Below are positions 21,459 to 30,433 of a stretch of DNA of 64,000 nt, in pieces. Position 1 is the first letter of the stretch. Every line of letters begins with the position of its first letter. The notes below the pieces were generated by a model. The model was given only the letters and a program-made list of their open reading frames with translations, was not told the DNA's origin and searched no databases. A program made the position numbers and the translations under genes. This DNA comes from JBJXFE01 sp046153875 (GTDB taxonomy: Bacteria > Planctomycetota > Phycisphaerae > Phycisphaerales > UBA1924). Where the stretch lies: the NCBI GenBank assembly GCA_046153875.1, contig JBJXFE010000013.1:65712-129711 (forward strand), in the 5' to 3' direction.

Positions 21459-22007
21459 CGCTCGACCGCGTGTGCGGCCGGGTGGGGTGGCGGTGGCGGC
21501 GCGGGGCGGGCGGTGGAGGGGTGGGGTGCGGACAGAGCCCGAAGCGCGAGCGACGGGTCTAACTGCCGCTGATCGGCCCGGCTGATTGTTCACTGCCGAT
21601 TGCTCATCGCCAGCCGCCCATTCCGCAGCGACACCGCCATCGTCCAGTTCGGCGTCGGTGGCGGCGACAACGCGCAAGCGGGCGGCCTCGCGCTCGCGGC
21701 GTAGAAGGCAGAGCGAAACCGCGAGACAGGGAAGCGGCGAACGAGCGAAGCAGCCCGCCACGGCGGGTCAACGAGACAAGGGGCCCCGGCGATCGCCGGA
21801 GCCCCTCTTTCGTGCGCCGCCTCGGGGCCTGCCCGCCCCGGGGGCGGTGGAGACCTCCGCCCCTTGATCCCTTGTTCGCTTGATCCCTCGTTCGTCCGCG
21901 CCTTGCCCCCGGGCACCCGTACCGCCCCGCCCGTGTCGGCCCTTGACACACGGGGTACAGTGAACCCGTCGGAGACTCGGATGGGGGAAACGGAGATCAA
22001 CTCGGCC
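21459..22007 (+). other. Intergenic region between rpoD and the dockerin protein gene
   Basis: About 550 bases with no convincing gene. It includes G-rich sequence just after rpoD, a terminator-like hairpin at 21780-21810, and near its end TTGACA (21943-21948) followed by TACAGT (21956-21961). The spacing between the last two, 7 bases, is too short for a standard sigma-70 promoter, so only TACAGT is a plausible -10 for the next gene. Confidence 0.5.
21780..21810 (+). terminator. Terminator-like hairpin downstream of rpoD
   Basis: GGGGC-C-CCGGC pairs with GCCGG-A-GCCCC around a GATC centre, with one C/A mismatch, followed by TCTTT. The T tract is short, so intrinsic termination is probable rather than certain. 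It lies about 320 bases after the rpoD stop. Confidence 0.6.
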
Positions 22008-23369
22008 ATGCGTTCAAACACCCACCCCGTCTCGTCCCGCGCTGCCCGCTTCGTCCTTCAACGTCCCGCCGCCTGCGGCCTCGCCGCGGCGCTGGCCGCC
22101 GCGCCCGGCGCTGCGGCCCAGTGTTCACCCGCGTGGGACACCGCCGTCGGCAACCCCGGCGCGGGCACGGGCTACGTCGGCGCGATCCTGCCGTGGGACG
22201 ACGGCGTCGGCACGCCCGGCGAAGACCTCTACGCCGGCGGCTCCTTCGAGCAGATCGGCGGCCAGAACCGGCGCGCCATCGCCCGGTGGAACAAAGCCGC
22301 GAACACCTGGTCCACCCTCGGCCCGGGGATCATCCAGGAGAACACGACGTTCGTCGCCGCCCTGGCCGCGTATAACGCGGGGGGGGGGGAGCAGCTGATC
22401 GTCGGCGGGGCGTTCGGCAGCGGCGGGGGGGTGCCCGGCACCAAGAGCATGGCCCGGTGGAACGGCACGAGCTGGTCCGCCACGGGCTCGCAGTTCGTGC
22501 AGAACACCGCCGACTCGGTGTGGGCGCTGAAGGTGTGGAACGGCAAGCTCTACGTCGGCGGCGGTTTCGCCAACGTCGGCGGTGTCGTGGGCGCGAACGG
22601 CATCGCATCATGGGACGGGGTCACCTGGGCCCCGCTCGGGTCCGGCATCACCGGCACGTTCTCCCCCGTCGTATTCAAGCTCGAAGTCTTCAACGACGGC
22701 ACGGGCGAGGCGCTCTACGCCGCGGGGCGTTTCGCGGGAGTCGGCGGCGTGCCCAACACGGCGCTGATCGCCAGGTGGAACGGCGCGGCGTGGTCCGTCG
22801 TCGGGCCGGGCCTCTTCCCGAGCTCGGCGCTCACCGGCGTCGAGGCCATGGCGGTGTACGACGCGGGCGGGGGGCCTGCCCTGTTCGTCGGCGGCAACCC
22901 ATTCATCCCCTCGGGCCAACCCACCGCGAGCGTCGCGAGCTGGAACGGCGCCGCCTGGACCACCATCGGCCAGAACCTCGGCGGGCGCACCACCTGCCTG
23001 GCCGCCTTCGACGACGGGAGCGGCGCCGGCCCGCAGCTCTACAACGGCGGCACCGCCCAGCCCGCCATCAACTACATCGCCCGGTACGTCGGCGGCCAGT
23101 GGGTCACGGTGGACGGCGGCGTGACCGGCACCTCACTCCCCTCGTTCCCCGGCGGCGCCGGCAGCTTCCCTTCCGTCTTCTCGATGGGCGAGTGGGACGA
23201 CACGCTCTACGTCGGCGGGAACTTCACGGTGATAGGGGGCCTGAACTCCAACGGCCTCGTTGCGCGGACGTCGTGCCCGTCGTGCTACGCGGACTGCAAC
23301 GCCAGCGGGAACCTGACCGTCGCCGATTTCGGCTGCTTCCAGGGCAAGTACGTGCTGGGATGCCCGTAA
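22008..23369 (+). CDS. Secreted seven-repeat beta-propeller-like protein with GC-type dockerin
   Basis: 453 residues from the ATG at 22008; an in-frame ATG at 21981 is an alternative. A long Ala-rich signal peptide ends near AAAQCSP. About seven repeats follow with the pattern LYxGGxF..GG....IARWNGxxWxxLGxG, consistent with a propeller of 45-60 residue blades. The C-terminus is SCYADCNASGNLTVADFGCF, one GC-type dockerin module ending in YVLGCP. This module type is characteristic of exported planctomycete proteins and probably anchors or sorts them at the cell surface. No catalytic motif is visible. It is a single-gene unit with its own terminator. Confidence 0.85.
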   Translation: MRSNTHPVSSRAARFVLQRPAACGLAAALAAAPGAAAQCSPAWDTAVGNPGAGTGYVGAILPWDDGVGTPGEDLYAGGSFEQIGGQNRRAIARWNKAANTWSTLGPGIIQENTTFVAALAAYNAGGGEQLIVGGAFGSGGGVPGTKSMARWNGTSWSATGSQFVQNTADSVWALKVWNGKLYVGGGFANVGGVVGANGIASWDGVTWAPLGSGITGTFSPVVFKLEVFNDGTGEALYAAGRFAGVGGVPNTALIARWNGAAWSVVGPGLFPSSALTGVEAMAVYDAGGGPALFVGGNPFIPSGQPTASVASWNGAAWTTIGQNLGGRTTCLAAFDDGSGAGPQLYNGGTAQPAINYIARYVGGQWVTVDGGVTGTSLPSFPGGAGSFPSVFSMGEWDDTLYVGGNFTVIGGLNSNGLVARTSCPSCYADCNASGNLTVADFGCFQGKYVLGCP

Positions 23370-23421
23370 GGAAGAAGGGACCAAGGGACGAAGGGACGCA
23401 GAGGAAGGACGACACTCGAAG

Positions 23422-23450
23422 CCCGGGGGCTCGATACCCCCGGGTTTATT
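23422..23450 (+). terminator. Rho-independent terminator after the dockerin protein gene
   Basis: CCCGGGGG (23422-23429), loop CTCGATA, CCCCCGGG (23437-23444), then TTTATT. The 8-bp perfect GC stem with T-rich tail fits an intrinsic terminator for the plus-strand gene. It lies between convergent genes. Confidence 0.85.
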
Positions 23451-23478
23451 CGTGCGCTGTCCGACGCGGGCAAGTCCG

Positions 23479-25245
23479 TTACCACCGGTGCATGGGCACG
23501 TCCACGTTCTGCTCGTCCGCGCACCGCTGCGCGTCCTCGTACCCCGCGTCCGCGTGGCGGAAGACTCCCATCGCCGGGTCGTTGGTCAGCACCCGCTCGA
23601 GCCTGCGCGCGGCCTCGGGCGTGCCGTCGGCCACGATCACCTGCCCGGCGTGCTGGCTGAAGCCGATGCCCACGCCCCCGCCGTGGTGGAAGCTGACCCA
23701 GGACGCGCCGCTCGCGGTGTTGACCAGCGCGTTGAGGATCGCCCAGTCGCTGATCGCGTCCGAGCCGTCCTTCATCCCCTCGGTTTCGCGGTTGGGGCTG
23801 GCGACGGAGCCGCAATCGAGGTGATCGCGCCCGATGACAATCGGGGCCTTGACGCGCCCGGTGCGGACCAGTTCATTGAACAGCAGCCCGGCCTTGGCCC
23901 GCTCGCCCAGCCCCAGCCAGCAGATGCGCGCGGGAAGGCCCTGGAAGGCGACCCGATCGCGGGCGAGCGTGAGCCAGCGGCGCAGGCCGTCGTTGTCCGG
24001 GAAGAGCTCGAGCAGGGCCGCGTCGGTTGTGAAGATGTCGCGTTCGTCGCCCGAGAGCGCCACCCAGCGGAACGGCCCGCGCCCCACGCAGAACTGGGGA
24101 CGGATGTACGCGGGGACGAAGCCGGGGAAGTCGAAGGCGTTGGTGACGCCGCGGTCGAAGGCGCGCTGGCGGATGTTGTTGCCGTAGTCGAACGTGGCGG
24201 CCCCGCGCCCCCGCAGCGCCAGCATCGCGCGGACGTGCCGGGCCATGGTGTCGAGGCTGTGGGACTCGTACTCGCGCGGGTAGAGCCGTCGCATGTCCTC
24301 GGCCTCGCGCACGGTCATGCCGATGGGCACGTAGCCGTGCAGGGGCTCGTGGGCGCCGGTCTGGTCGGTGAGCACGTCGGGCGTGACGTTCCGTTCGAGG
24401 AGGCGTTCGAGGAGTTCGACGGCGTTGCAATCCACGCCGATGCTGACGGCCTTGTGCTCCAGCGCGCACCGGCAGGCGCGGTCGATCGCGTCGTCCACTC
24501 CGGTGACGATCTCATCGAGGTAGCGGTCGCGGCGGCGGCGCTCGAGCCGCGCAAAGTCCACGTCGGCGATCAGGCACGTCCCCTCGTTCATCGTGACGGC
24601 CAGCGGCTGGGCCCCGCCCATGCCGCCGCACCCCGCCGTGACGCACAGCCGCCCCGCGAGCGTGCCGCCGAAGTGCTGCCGGGCCGCCTCGGCGAACGTC
24701 TCGTACGTTCCTTGCAGGATGCCCTGGGTGCCGATGTAGATCCACGACCCGGCCGTCATCTGCCCGAACATGATCAGGCCTTTGGCGGCCAGGTCGTCGA
24801 AGTTCTGCTGGGTGGCCCAGTGGGGGACGAGGTTCGAGTTGGCGATAAGGACGCGCGGCGCGTCCTCGTGGGTCTTCACGACGCCGACGGGCTTGCCGGA
24901 CTGAACGAGGAGGGTTTCGTCGGGTTCGAGCCGCTTGAGCGCCGCAACGATGGCGTCGAACGCGGGCCAGGACCGTGCCGCCTGCCCGCGCCCGCCGTAG
25001 ACCACGAGTTGGGCGGGATTCTCCGCAACCTCGGGGTCGAGGTTGTTCATCAGCATGCGCATGGCGGCTTCGGCCTGCCACGTCTTGCACGTGCGGTGCG
25101 GGCCGCGCGGCGCGCGAACGGTGCGCCCTCCCGGCGTGGCTCCCGATGCAGGGCGGCTCGGCGCGCCGCGTCGATCCCGGTCCGCTCCCTGGGCCGCGCG
25201 TGAGGTTCCGCGACGACGCGCCGCGCCCGACGCCACCGTGACCAT
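23479..25245 (-). CDS. hutU: Urocanate hydratase (urocanase)
   Basis: 588 residues. Family landmarks are WQAEAAMRMLMNNLDPEVAE, VVYGGRGQAARSW, ETLLVQSGKPVGVVKTHEDA, LIANSNLVPHWAT, GQMTAGSWIYIGTQGI, TAGCGGMGGAQPLAVTMN and the NAD-binding region. The enzyme hydrates urocanate to imidazolone propionate, the second step of histidine degradation. ATG at 25245 is preceded by AAAGG at a good distance. The first 45 residues are Arg/Ala-rich and unlike the usual start. SWVSFHHGGGVGIGFSQHAG near the C-terminus completes the match. hutH lies 80 bases upstream; two direct repeats sit in the gap. Confidence 0.96.
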   Translation of the reverse strand: MVTVASGAARRRGTSRAAQGADRDRRGAPSRPASGATPGGRTVRAPRGPHRTCKTWQAEAAMRMLMNNLDPEVAENPAQLVVYGGRGQAARSWPAFDAIVAALKRLEPDETLLVQSGKPVGVVKTHEDAPRVLIANSNLVPHWATQQNFDDLAAKGLIMFGQMTAGSWIYIGTQGILQGTYETFAEAARQHFGGTLAGRLCVTAGCGGMGGAQPLAVTMNEGTCLIADVDFARLERRRRDRYLDEIVTGVDDAIDRACRCALEHKAVSIGVDCNAVELLERLLERNVTPDVLTDQTGAHEPLHGYVPIGMTVREAEDMRRLYPREYESHSLDTMARHVRAMLALRGRGAATFDYGNNIRQRAFDRGVTNAFDFPGFVPAYIRPQFCVGRGPFRWVALSGDERDIFTTDAALLELFPDNDGLRRWLTLARDRVAFQGLPARICWLGLGERAKAGLLFNELVRTGRVKAPIVIGRDHLDCGSVASPNRETEGMKDGSDAISDWAILNALVNTASGASWVSFHHGGGVGIGFSQHAGQVIVADGTPEAARRLERVLTNDPAMGVFRHADAGYEDAQRCADEQNVDVPMHRW

Positions 25246-25264
25246 GGGTTTGCCTTTCACGTGA

Positions 25265-25301
25265 AGACTGTTCCCACCCTGCCCACCCACGAGACTGTTC
25301 C
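25265..25301 (-). promoter_or_regulatory. Direct repeats in the hutU leader, candidate operator
   Basis: AGACTGTTCC occurs at 25265-25274 and again at 25292-25301 (27 bases apart; the minus strand reads GGAACAGTCT). They lie just downstream of a minus-strand -10-like TAGACT (25307-25302) and before the hutU start. The position suits a repressor or an RNA-binding regulator of histidine catabolism. This is inference from position and repeat identity. Confidence 0.4.
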
Positions 25302-25307
25302 AGTCTA
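25302..25307 (-). promoter_or_regulatory. -10-like element TAGACT upstream of hutU
   Basis: TAGACT on the minus strand lies between the hutH stop and the hutU start and would give a leader of about 50 bases. It suggests hutU can be transcribed apart from hutH. Confidence 0.35.
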
Positions 25308-25325
25308 TCACATCGGGACGTGTGT

Positions 25326-26954
25326 CTAGTGCTTGCGGCCGTTCGTGCGGACGCTCCGCACGCCCGTGGTATCGGCGCGACGGACCTCGCGCACGAGCGA
25401 TCCGTCGCGGATCGCTCCCGCGAGTGCCTCGATCGCGGGGGTCAGGGGCCGATCTTCCGTCACGCGCGGCACCAGACGGCGCACGACCGCGTGGGCGGCC
25501 TCGACGCCGCGCCCCGACTTCAGCGGGCGGTGGACGTCGATCCCCTCGGCGGCGCACAGCAGCTCGATCGCGATCACACGCTCCGCCAACCGCAGGGCAC
25601 GCTCGGCCTTCGCCGCCGCACGCGGGCCGAACGAGTTGTAGTCCTCCATCCCGGCGCACGTCGTGATGTTCGACACGGACGCGGGCGTGGCGAGGCCGAT
25701 CATCTCGTTGACGCACGCGGCGGCGGTGTACTGCGCGATCATCAGGCCCGATTGGAGGCCCGGGCGCGCCGTAAGGAAAGGCTTGAGGTGGCTCTCGGGC
25801 TCGAAGGCGCCGGTCATCAGGTACGTGCGGCGTTCGCTGATGCCGGCGAGGTGGCAGAGGGCGATGGCGAGGTAGTCGAGCGGAAGAGCGATGGGCATGC
25901 CGTGGAAGTTGGCGCCGGAGAGGATGGCGTCGCGCGGCGATACAAACTGCATCCCGCCGTCAACGCCCCGATGCTGCTTCGAGAACACGATCGGATTGTC
26001 CGTAACCGCGCCGAGTTCGGAGTCGAGCGCGAACACCAAGCTCAGGAGAGCGGAAGAGGCCGCGCCGTGTACCGTCGGCCCGGCGCGGAGGGAATACGGG
26101 TCCTGAACTCGCGGATCGTCCTCGACGTGGCTCGTGCGAATCGTGCTTCCGGCCAGCAGCATCGAGATTTCGAAGGCCGTCGCGAAGCCGGACATGTCCT
26201 GTCGCGCTGAAGAAAGGCGTACGTCGAGGAACTCGTGGGATGCACGGCAGGCGTCGATGGACATCGCCAGCGACAGGTTCGCCGCGCGGAGCAGCACGTT
26301 CGCGTCGTTCAGAATCAACGCCGCGGACCCCGTCATGAGGTGGGTGCCGTTGATGAGCGCCAGGCCCTCTTTCGCGCCGAGCGACAGTGGGGGAATGCTC
26401 GCGCGCCGCAGCGCGGCGCCACCGGGCATCGCCCGCCCGCCGACGGTCGCGTGTCCCTCGCCGATCGCCACGAGCGCGACGCTCGCGAGCGGCGCGAGGT
26501 CTCCCGACGCGCCCACCGAACCGATCGAGGGCACAACGGGAACGACGCCGGCGTTGAGCATCCGGACGATGGTCTCGGGGACGATCGGTCGCACGCCCGA
26601 GAGCCCGCGGCAGAGTGAGGCCGCGAGGCAGAGCATCGTGGCGCGGACGGTTTCTCCGGCGAGCGGCTCGCCCGCGCCGGAGGCGTGGGAACGGACGAGG
26701 TTGCGCTGAAGCGTGGCCAGGTCTTTGTCGCCGATGCGCTGCTTGGCGAGCGAGCCGAAGCCGGTGTTGATGCCGTAGTGGGGGCGGCCATCGTTGAGGG
26801 CGCGTTCGACGACGGCGCGCGATCGCTTCATCGCGGCGACAGCGCGTGGGGCGATTGACACGGGCGCGCCCTGGCGCGCGACCGCTACGGCGTCGTCCGG
26901 AGTCAGGAAGGAGCCGTCGAGCCGGATCGCGGCGGGCTTGGTCGCTCTGGGCAT
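25326..26954 (-). CDS. hutH: Histidine ammonia-lyase
   Basis: 542 residues. The MIO cofactor is formed from Ala149-Ser150-Gly151 in GSVGASGDLAPLA, and YGINTGFGSLA supplies the catalytic tyrosine loop. The enzyme removes ammonia from L-histidine to give urocanate, which the next gene product uses. Length and order match bacterial HutH (about 500-540). The ATG at 26954 was chosen to give MPRATKPAAIRLDG; AACACT ends 7 bases before it, a weak -10 candidate, and no ribosome site is visible. HutI and the later steps are not in the window. Confidence 0.97.
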   Translation of the reverse strand: MPRATKPAAIRLDGSFLTPDDAVAVARQGAPVSIAPRAVAAMKRSRAVVERALNDGRPHYGINTGFGSLAKQRIGDKDLATLQRNLVRSHASGAGEPLAGETVRATMLCLAASLCRGLSGVRPIVPETIVRMLNAGVVPVVPSIGSVGASGDLAPLASVALVAIGEGHATVGGRAMPGGAALRRASIPPLSLGAKEGLALINGTHLMTGSAALILNDANVLLRAANLSLAMSIDACRASHEFLDVRLSSARQDMSGFATAFEISMLLAGSTIRTSHVEDDPRVQDPYSLRAGPTVHGAASSALLSLVFALDSELGAVTDNPIVFSKQHRGVDGGMQFVSPRDAILSGANFHGMPIALPLDYLAIALCHLAGISERRTYLMTGAFEPESHLKPFLTARPGLQSGLMIAQYTAAACVNEMIGLATPASVSNITTCAGMEDYNSFGPRAAAKAERALRLAERVIAIELLCAAEGIDVHRPLKSGRGVEAAHAVVRRLVPRVTEDRPLTPAIEALAGAIRDGSLVREVRRADTTGVRSVRTNGRKH

Positions 26955-27015
26955 GGCCCAGAGTGTTCCAGCGCCGAGCGCGTGATGCAACTCCGCGGGT
27001 CCGTCCGGCGCGGGC

Positions 27016-27849
27016 TCAGCCGGGGTGACCCGGCCCGCCGCCGACGGTCGCGGTCATGCCCATCGCCGCGAACACCCGGTCGCGAGTGCGCAGATACGCC
27101 GGGTCGTCCAGGTTCCGCGGGCGCGGCATGTCCACCCGGATCACCTCGCTGATGGTGCCGGGGCGGGGCGTCATCACGAGGACACGGTCGGCGAGCTGAA
27201 CGGCCTCTTCGATGTCGTGGGTGACGAAGAGAATGGTCTTGCGCTCTCGCTGCCAGATGGTGGTGAGGTCGGCCCTCATTTTGAGCCGGGTGATGAAGTC
27301 GAGCGCACCGAACGGCTCGTCCATGTAGATGATCGAGGGGTTGGCGGCCAGCGCCCGCGCGATCTCCACACGCTGCTTCATCCCGCCCGAGAGTTCGCGC
27401 GGGTAGGCACGCTCGAACCCGGTGAGGCCGACCATGTCGATGTAGCGGCGGATCGCGTCGTTCCGCTCGTCGGCCTTGGCGCGTTGCAGGCCGAAGCCGA
27501 TGTTCTGCGCGACCGTGAGCCACGGGAACACGCCGTTCTCCTGGAACACAAAAACGCGGCGCGAATCGGGCTTGCGGACGGGCTCGCCGTTCACCTCGAT
27601 CGACCCGACCGTGACGCGGAGGAACCCCGCGATCATGTTCAGCAGCGTGGACTTTCCGCAGCCGGAGGGGCCGACGATGCACACGAACTCACCGGGAGCG
27701 ACGGACAGGTCCACCGAATCGAGGACCTCGATCACCTGCCCGCGCTGCTTGCCCGGGAACGACATCGAGAGGCCGCGAACCACCACGACCGGAGCGACGC
27801 CGGCAGCGGCGGTGGGGGGGTGAGCGATGGATGGCGTCGTTGCCCGCAC
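27016..27849 (-). CDS. ABC transporter ATP-binding protein (nitrate/sulfonate/bicarbonate type)
   Basis: 277 residues from the GTG at 27849, with CGGGGG before it; a GTG at 27867 overlapping the permease stop is an alternative. Walker A is GPSGCGKSTLLNMIAG, the signature is ELSGGMKQRVEIARAL, Walker B is IIYMDEPFGALD, and the switch is VTHDIEEA. The segment FQENGVFPWLTVAQNI is typical of ATPases paired with NrtB/SsuC/TauC-type permeases. It energises import of the ligand captured by the product of the 28652-29692 gene. Last gene of a three-gene operon. Confidence 0.92.
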   Translation of the reverse strand: MRATTPSIAHPPTAAAGVAPVVVVRGLSMSFPGKQRGQVIEVLDSVDLSVAPGEFVCIVGPSGCGKSTLLNMIAGFLRVTVGSIEVNGEPVRKPDSRRVFVFQENGVFPWLTVAQNIGFGLQRAKADERNDAIRRYIDMVGLTGFERAYPRELSGGMKQRVEIARALAANPSIIYMDEPFGALDFITRLKMRADLTTIWQRERKTILFVTHDIEEAVQLADRVLVMTPRPGTISEVIRVDMPRPRNLDDPAYLRTRDRVFAAMGMTATVGGGPGHPG

Positions 27850-27863
27850 GTGGAACCCCCGTG

Positions 27864-28670
27864 TCACTCCGTCCGCCCCGCGTACCCCCAGCGCACCGCC
27901 TCGAGCTGTTCGAGGCGACGGATCAGCAGGTCGAGCACCAGACCGATGGCCCCGATCATCACCATCCCCGCCACGACCAGGTCGTAGCGCTTCCCGGCGT
28001 TGCGGGCGTCGATGATCAGGTACCCGAGGCCCGAGTTCACCGCGATCATCTCCGCGGCCACGACCACCAGCCACGCGACGCCCAGCGCGATCCGAAGACC
28101 CGTGATGATCTGTGGCAGCGTCGCCGGCAGGATCACCCTCCGGAAAAGCTGCGAACCCGAAAGCTCAAAGTTCCGGGCCGCCCGGACGTACACGGGCTGG
28201 ATATTCGCCACCGCCGCGGCCGCGGCGACCGTGATCGGGAACACGCTCGCCAGGAAGATCAGGAAGATCGGCGCGCTGTCGGTCACGCCGAACCAGAGAA
28301 TAGCGACGGGAATCCAGGCGATGGGGGAGATCGGGCGTAGAACCTGGATCACCGGATTGAACGCCTCAAAGGCCCAGCGGAACCACCCCATGAACAGGCC
28401 CAGCGGCACACCGACCGCGACCGCGAGGCCGAACCCCCATGTCACGCGGTAGAGCGACGCGACGATGTACTTGACGAGCAGCCCGTTCTTCTGCAGTTCG
28501 GCGATCCCGCGGACCACGTCGAGCGGAGTCGGGAAGAGCGTCGTTTCAGAGATGCGGACCGCCGCCGTCCAGGCGGTTAGCAAGAGCACGCCGACGAGCA
28601 TCGGCAGGCCCAACCGTCGCAGCCATATGCGCCCCGACGAGCCCCCGGGCGTCACGGCGGCAGTTCCCAC
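27864..28670 (-). CDS. ABC transporter permease (NrtB/SsuC-like)
   Basis: 268 residues starting at a GTG that overlaps the end of the binding-protein gene by 19 bases. Six hydrophobic helices are visible, starting with LPMLVGVLLLTAW. The family loop for ATPase contact reads AARNFELSGSQLFRRVILPATLPQIITGLRI, and LLYRVTWG-type sequence (SLYRVTWGFGLAVAVGVPLG) precedes the first conserved Gly run. It forms the membrane channel as a homodimer. The substrate class (oxyanion, sulfonate or pyrimidine-like) follows from the binding protein and is not fixed. Confidence 0.93.
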   Translation of the reverse strand: MGTAAVTPGGSSGRIWLRRLGLPMLVGVLLLTAWTAAVRISETTLFPTPLDVVRGIAELQKNGLLVKYIVASLYRVTWGFGLAVAVGVPLGLFMGWFRWAFEAFNPVIQVLRPISPIAWIPVAILWFGVTDSAPIFLIFLASVFPITVAAAAAVANIQPVYVRAARNFELSGSQLFRRVILPATLPQIITGLRIALGVAWLVVVAAEMIAVNSGLGYLIIDARNAGKRYDLVVAGMVMIGAIGLVLDLLIRRLEQLEAVRWGYAGRTE

Positions 28671-29692
28671 TGGTAGGCCTCGATCGTCGCACCCTCGGGC
28701 ACAAAGGACGGGTCGCAGTAGTCGTCGAAGTGGACGGTCCCTTTGAGGATCCCGGCGGCCACGCCGATCTCCTCGATCTCATCAAAGTCCGGGCGGCGCA
28801 CGCTCAGGTTGGTGTACTTCACCCGGTCCGGAGGCTTGCTCAGCACGAACTCAAGCAGGCGGGGGTGCTGGTTGTAGTAGTTCTTGCTGACAAACTTCGC
28901 GGCCTGCATCCGGTGGTCGATGCTCTGGTCGATCCACTTGCCGCTCCTGGCGATGCCGACGACGAGCTTCTGGACCGTCTCGCGGTCGTTGTCGATCACG
29001 TCCTGGTGGACCGCCAGCACGCACGAGATGAACTCCGGCCACACGTCCTTGGTCAAATACAGCACGCGCCCGTATCCATCCAACTCCGTCTGGGCCATGA
29101 ATGGCTCGCCGGAGGTGATCGCATCGACCGCCCGGACCGACAGCGCCGCGGGCATGTCGGGCGGCGGCATCTCCACGACCTTCACCTCGGACATGGGGAT
29201 GCCACGGTCGCGCAGCGCCTTGAACACCAGGAACCGCTGGTTGGAGTACCGGTTCGGCACCGCGACGGTCTTGCCGCGAAGGTCCTCGATGCGGTAGATC
29301 TTTGAATCCTTGTGGACCATCATCGCCGTCCCGTCGCGGTGGCCCAGGTAGACGATCTTGAGAGGAACCCCGTCCTCCCGCAGCTTCATCGCCAGCGGGG
29401 CCAGGATGAAGGTGGCCTTGGTGTACCCGGCCAGGAACGCTTCCTTCAGCTCCGGGAAGCCGCTGAACCGGATCGGCTCATACATCCCCTTGCCGGTCAT
29501 GCTGCGGTTGATGAAGTCCGTCACCGGACAGGTCAGGTGGCACGTCACGGGGATGAACCCGATCCGGAAGCTGTTGTCCGCGAACCCGCTCTTCGTCCGG
29601 TCGAACCAGCGCAGGTTCATCCAGCCGTGCAGGACGGTGATCAGGAGGAGCCAGCACACGCCGGCGATGGCGAATCGCAGTAGCGCCCTCAT
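28652..29692 (-). CDS. ABC transporter substrate-binding protein (NMT1/NrtA-like)
   Basis: 346 residues with an N-terminal hydrophobic segment (LLRFAIAGVCWLLLITVLHGW) that is a signal anchor or uncleaved signal. The mature part opens FRIGFIPVTCHLTCPVTDFI, matching the NMT1/THI5-like fold used for nitrate, bicarbonate, sulfonates and pyrimidines, but with an uncommon CHLTC pair. DLRGKTVAVPNRYSNQRFLV and PPDMPAALSVRAVDAITSGEPF follow as in the family. The substrate cannot be told. GGAG lies just before the ATG, and TACGCT (29707-29702) ends 9 bases before it. First gene of the operon binding protein-permease-ATPase. Confidence 0.88.
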   Translation of the reverse strand: MRALLRFAIAGVCWLLLITVLHGWMNLRWFDRTKSGFADNSFRIGFIPVTCHLTCPVTDFINRSMTGKGMYEPIRFSGFPELKEAFLAGYTKATFILAPLAMKLREDGVPLKIVYLGHRDGTAMMVHKDSKIYRIEDLRGKTVAVPNRYSNQRFLVFKALRDRGIPMSEVKVVEMPPPDMPAALSVRAVDAITSGEPFMAQTELDGYGRVLYLTKDVWPEFISCVLAVHQDVIDNDRETVQKLVVGIARSGKWIDQSIDHRMQAAKFVSKNYYNQHPRLLEFVLSKPPDRVKYTNLSVRRPDFDEIEEIGVAAGILKGTVHFDDYCDPSFVPEGATIEAYQWELPP

Positions 29693-29761
29693 GAGGTCTC
29701 CAGCGTAGCACAGCCTTACCCGCGTTCCCGGGCCGGGCGGTTCATCGGCAGGTCGAACACG

Positions 29762-29820
29762 ATTCTGACCCCGCAGGACAACGTCCTATAAGATACGTTA
29801 TGTAAAAGACGGTCAGTTTC
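29762..29820 (-). promoter_or_regulatory. AT-rich upstream region of the nitrate/sulfonate-type ABC operon
   Basis: The 169 bases between the ABC operon and the GNAT gene include a clearly AT-rich patch, unusual in this genome: on the minus strand TTTTACATAACGTATCTTATAGG (about 29812-29790). TACATAACGTA is a near-palindrome (TAC...GTA). It could hold the operon's main promoter and a regulator site. No single -35/-10 pair stands out. Confidence 0.35.
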
Positions 29821-29861
29821 GGCCCGCTCCGGGGCTGACGCGGCACGGAAACGGGCGAGCG

Positions 29862-30407
29862 CTACGGACCGAGCGCCTTCGCGAAAAACAGCGTGTGCGG
29901 GTCTTCGTCGTTGTTGTAGCGCTGGGTGGGCTGGAAGCCAAGGGATCTGTAGAGCTCGACCGCGGGTTTGAGCGTGTCCATCGTGTCCAGATGCATCGTC
30001 GCGTAGCCGATCGCGCGGGCGTCATCGAGCAGCCGCCGCGCCAGGAGTCGACCGATCCGGTTGCCGCGGAACTCGGGGCGCACATAGAGCCGCTTCATCT
30101 CGCAGATACGTCCCGCGGGTGGGCGGCCGGCGGGCTTCGGGGCACGCGGATCGGCAAAGAAATCCGCGACCTGGTGTGTGATCTCGCGCAGCGCGATGCA
30201 GCCCGCGGCGTCCGGACCCATCATCGCCAGGTAGAGGCGACCCGAGGGCGGAGCGTACTTGCCGGGCAGGTTCGCCAACTCCTGTTCGAAGCCTTGAAAG
30301 CACAAGCTGATGCCCAGGTTCTCCTCGTATTCACGGAACAGGGCACGGACGGTGTCGAGCTGTTCCGGCGTGGTCGGGGTGACAAGCGTTGGCATGACCG
30401 CGGGCAT
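29862..30407 (-). CDS. GNAT-family N-acetyltransferase
   Basis: 181 residues. KRLYVRPEFRGNRIGRLLARRLLDDAR is the acetyl-CoA pyrophosphate-binding motif A (R/Q-x-x-G-x-G/A) and the C-terminal strand LYRSLGFQPTQRY is the usual motif B. The first part (LDTVRALFREYEENL, then LPGKYAPPSGRLYLA) resembles small GNATs of unknown substrate found near housekeeping genes. The ATG at 30407 follows a G run; ATG at 30395 is a second possibility. It starts 27 bases after proS on the same strand and may be cotranscribed. Confidence 0.87.
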   Translation of the reverse strand: MPAVMPTLVTPTTPEQLDTVRALFREYEENLGISLCFQGFEQELANLPGKYAPPSGRLYLAMMGPDAAGCIALREITHQVADFFADPRAPKPAGRPPAGRICEMKRLYVRPEFRGNRIGRLLARRLLDDARAIGYATMHLDTMDTLKPAVELYRSLGFQPTQRYNNDEDPHTLFFAKALGP

Positions 30408-30433
30408 GTGCCCCCTGCTCTCGGCGTGCGGGC

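Noticed and set aside
21943..21961. TTGACA plus TACAGT as a sigma-70 promoter before the dockerin protein
   Set aside because: The spacer is only 7 bases, too short for -35/-10 recognition; only the TACAGT could act.
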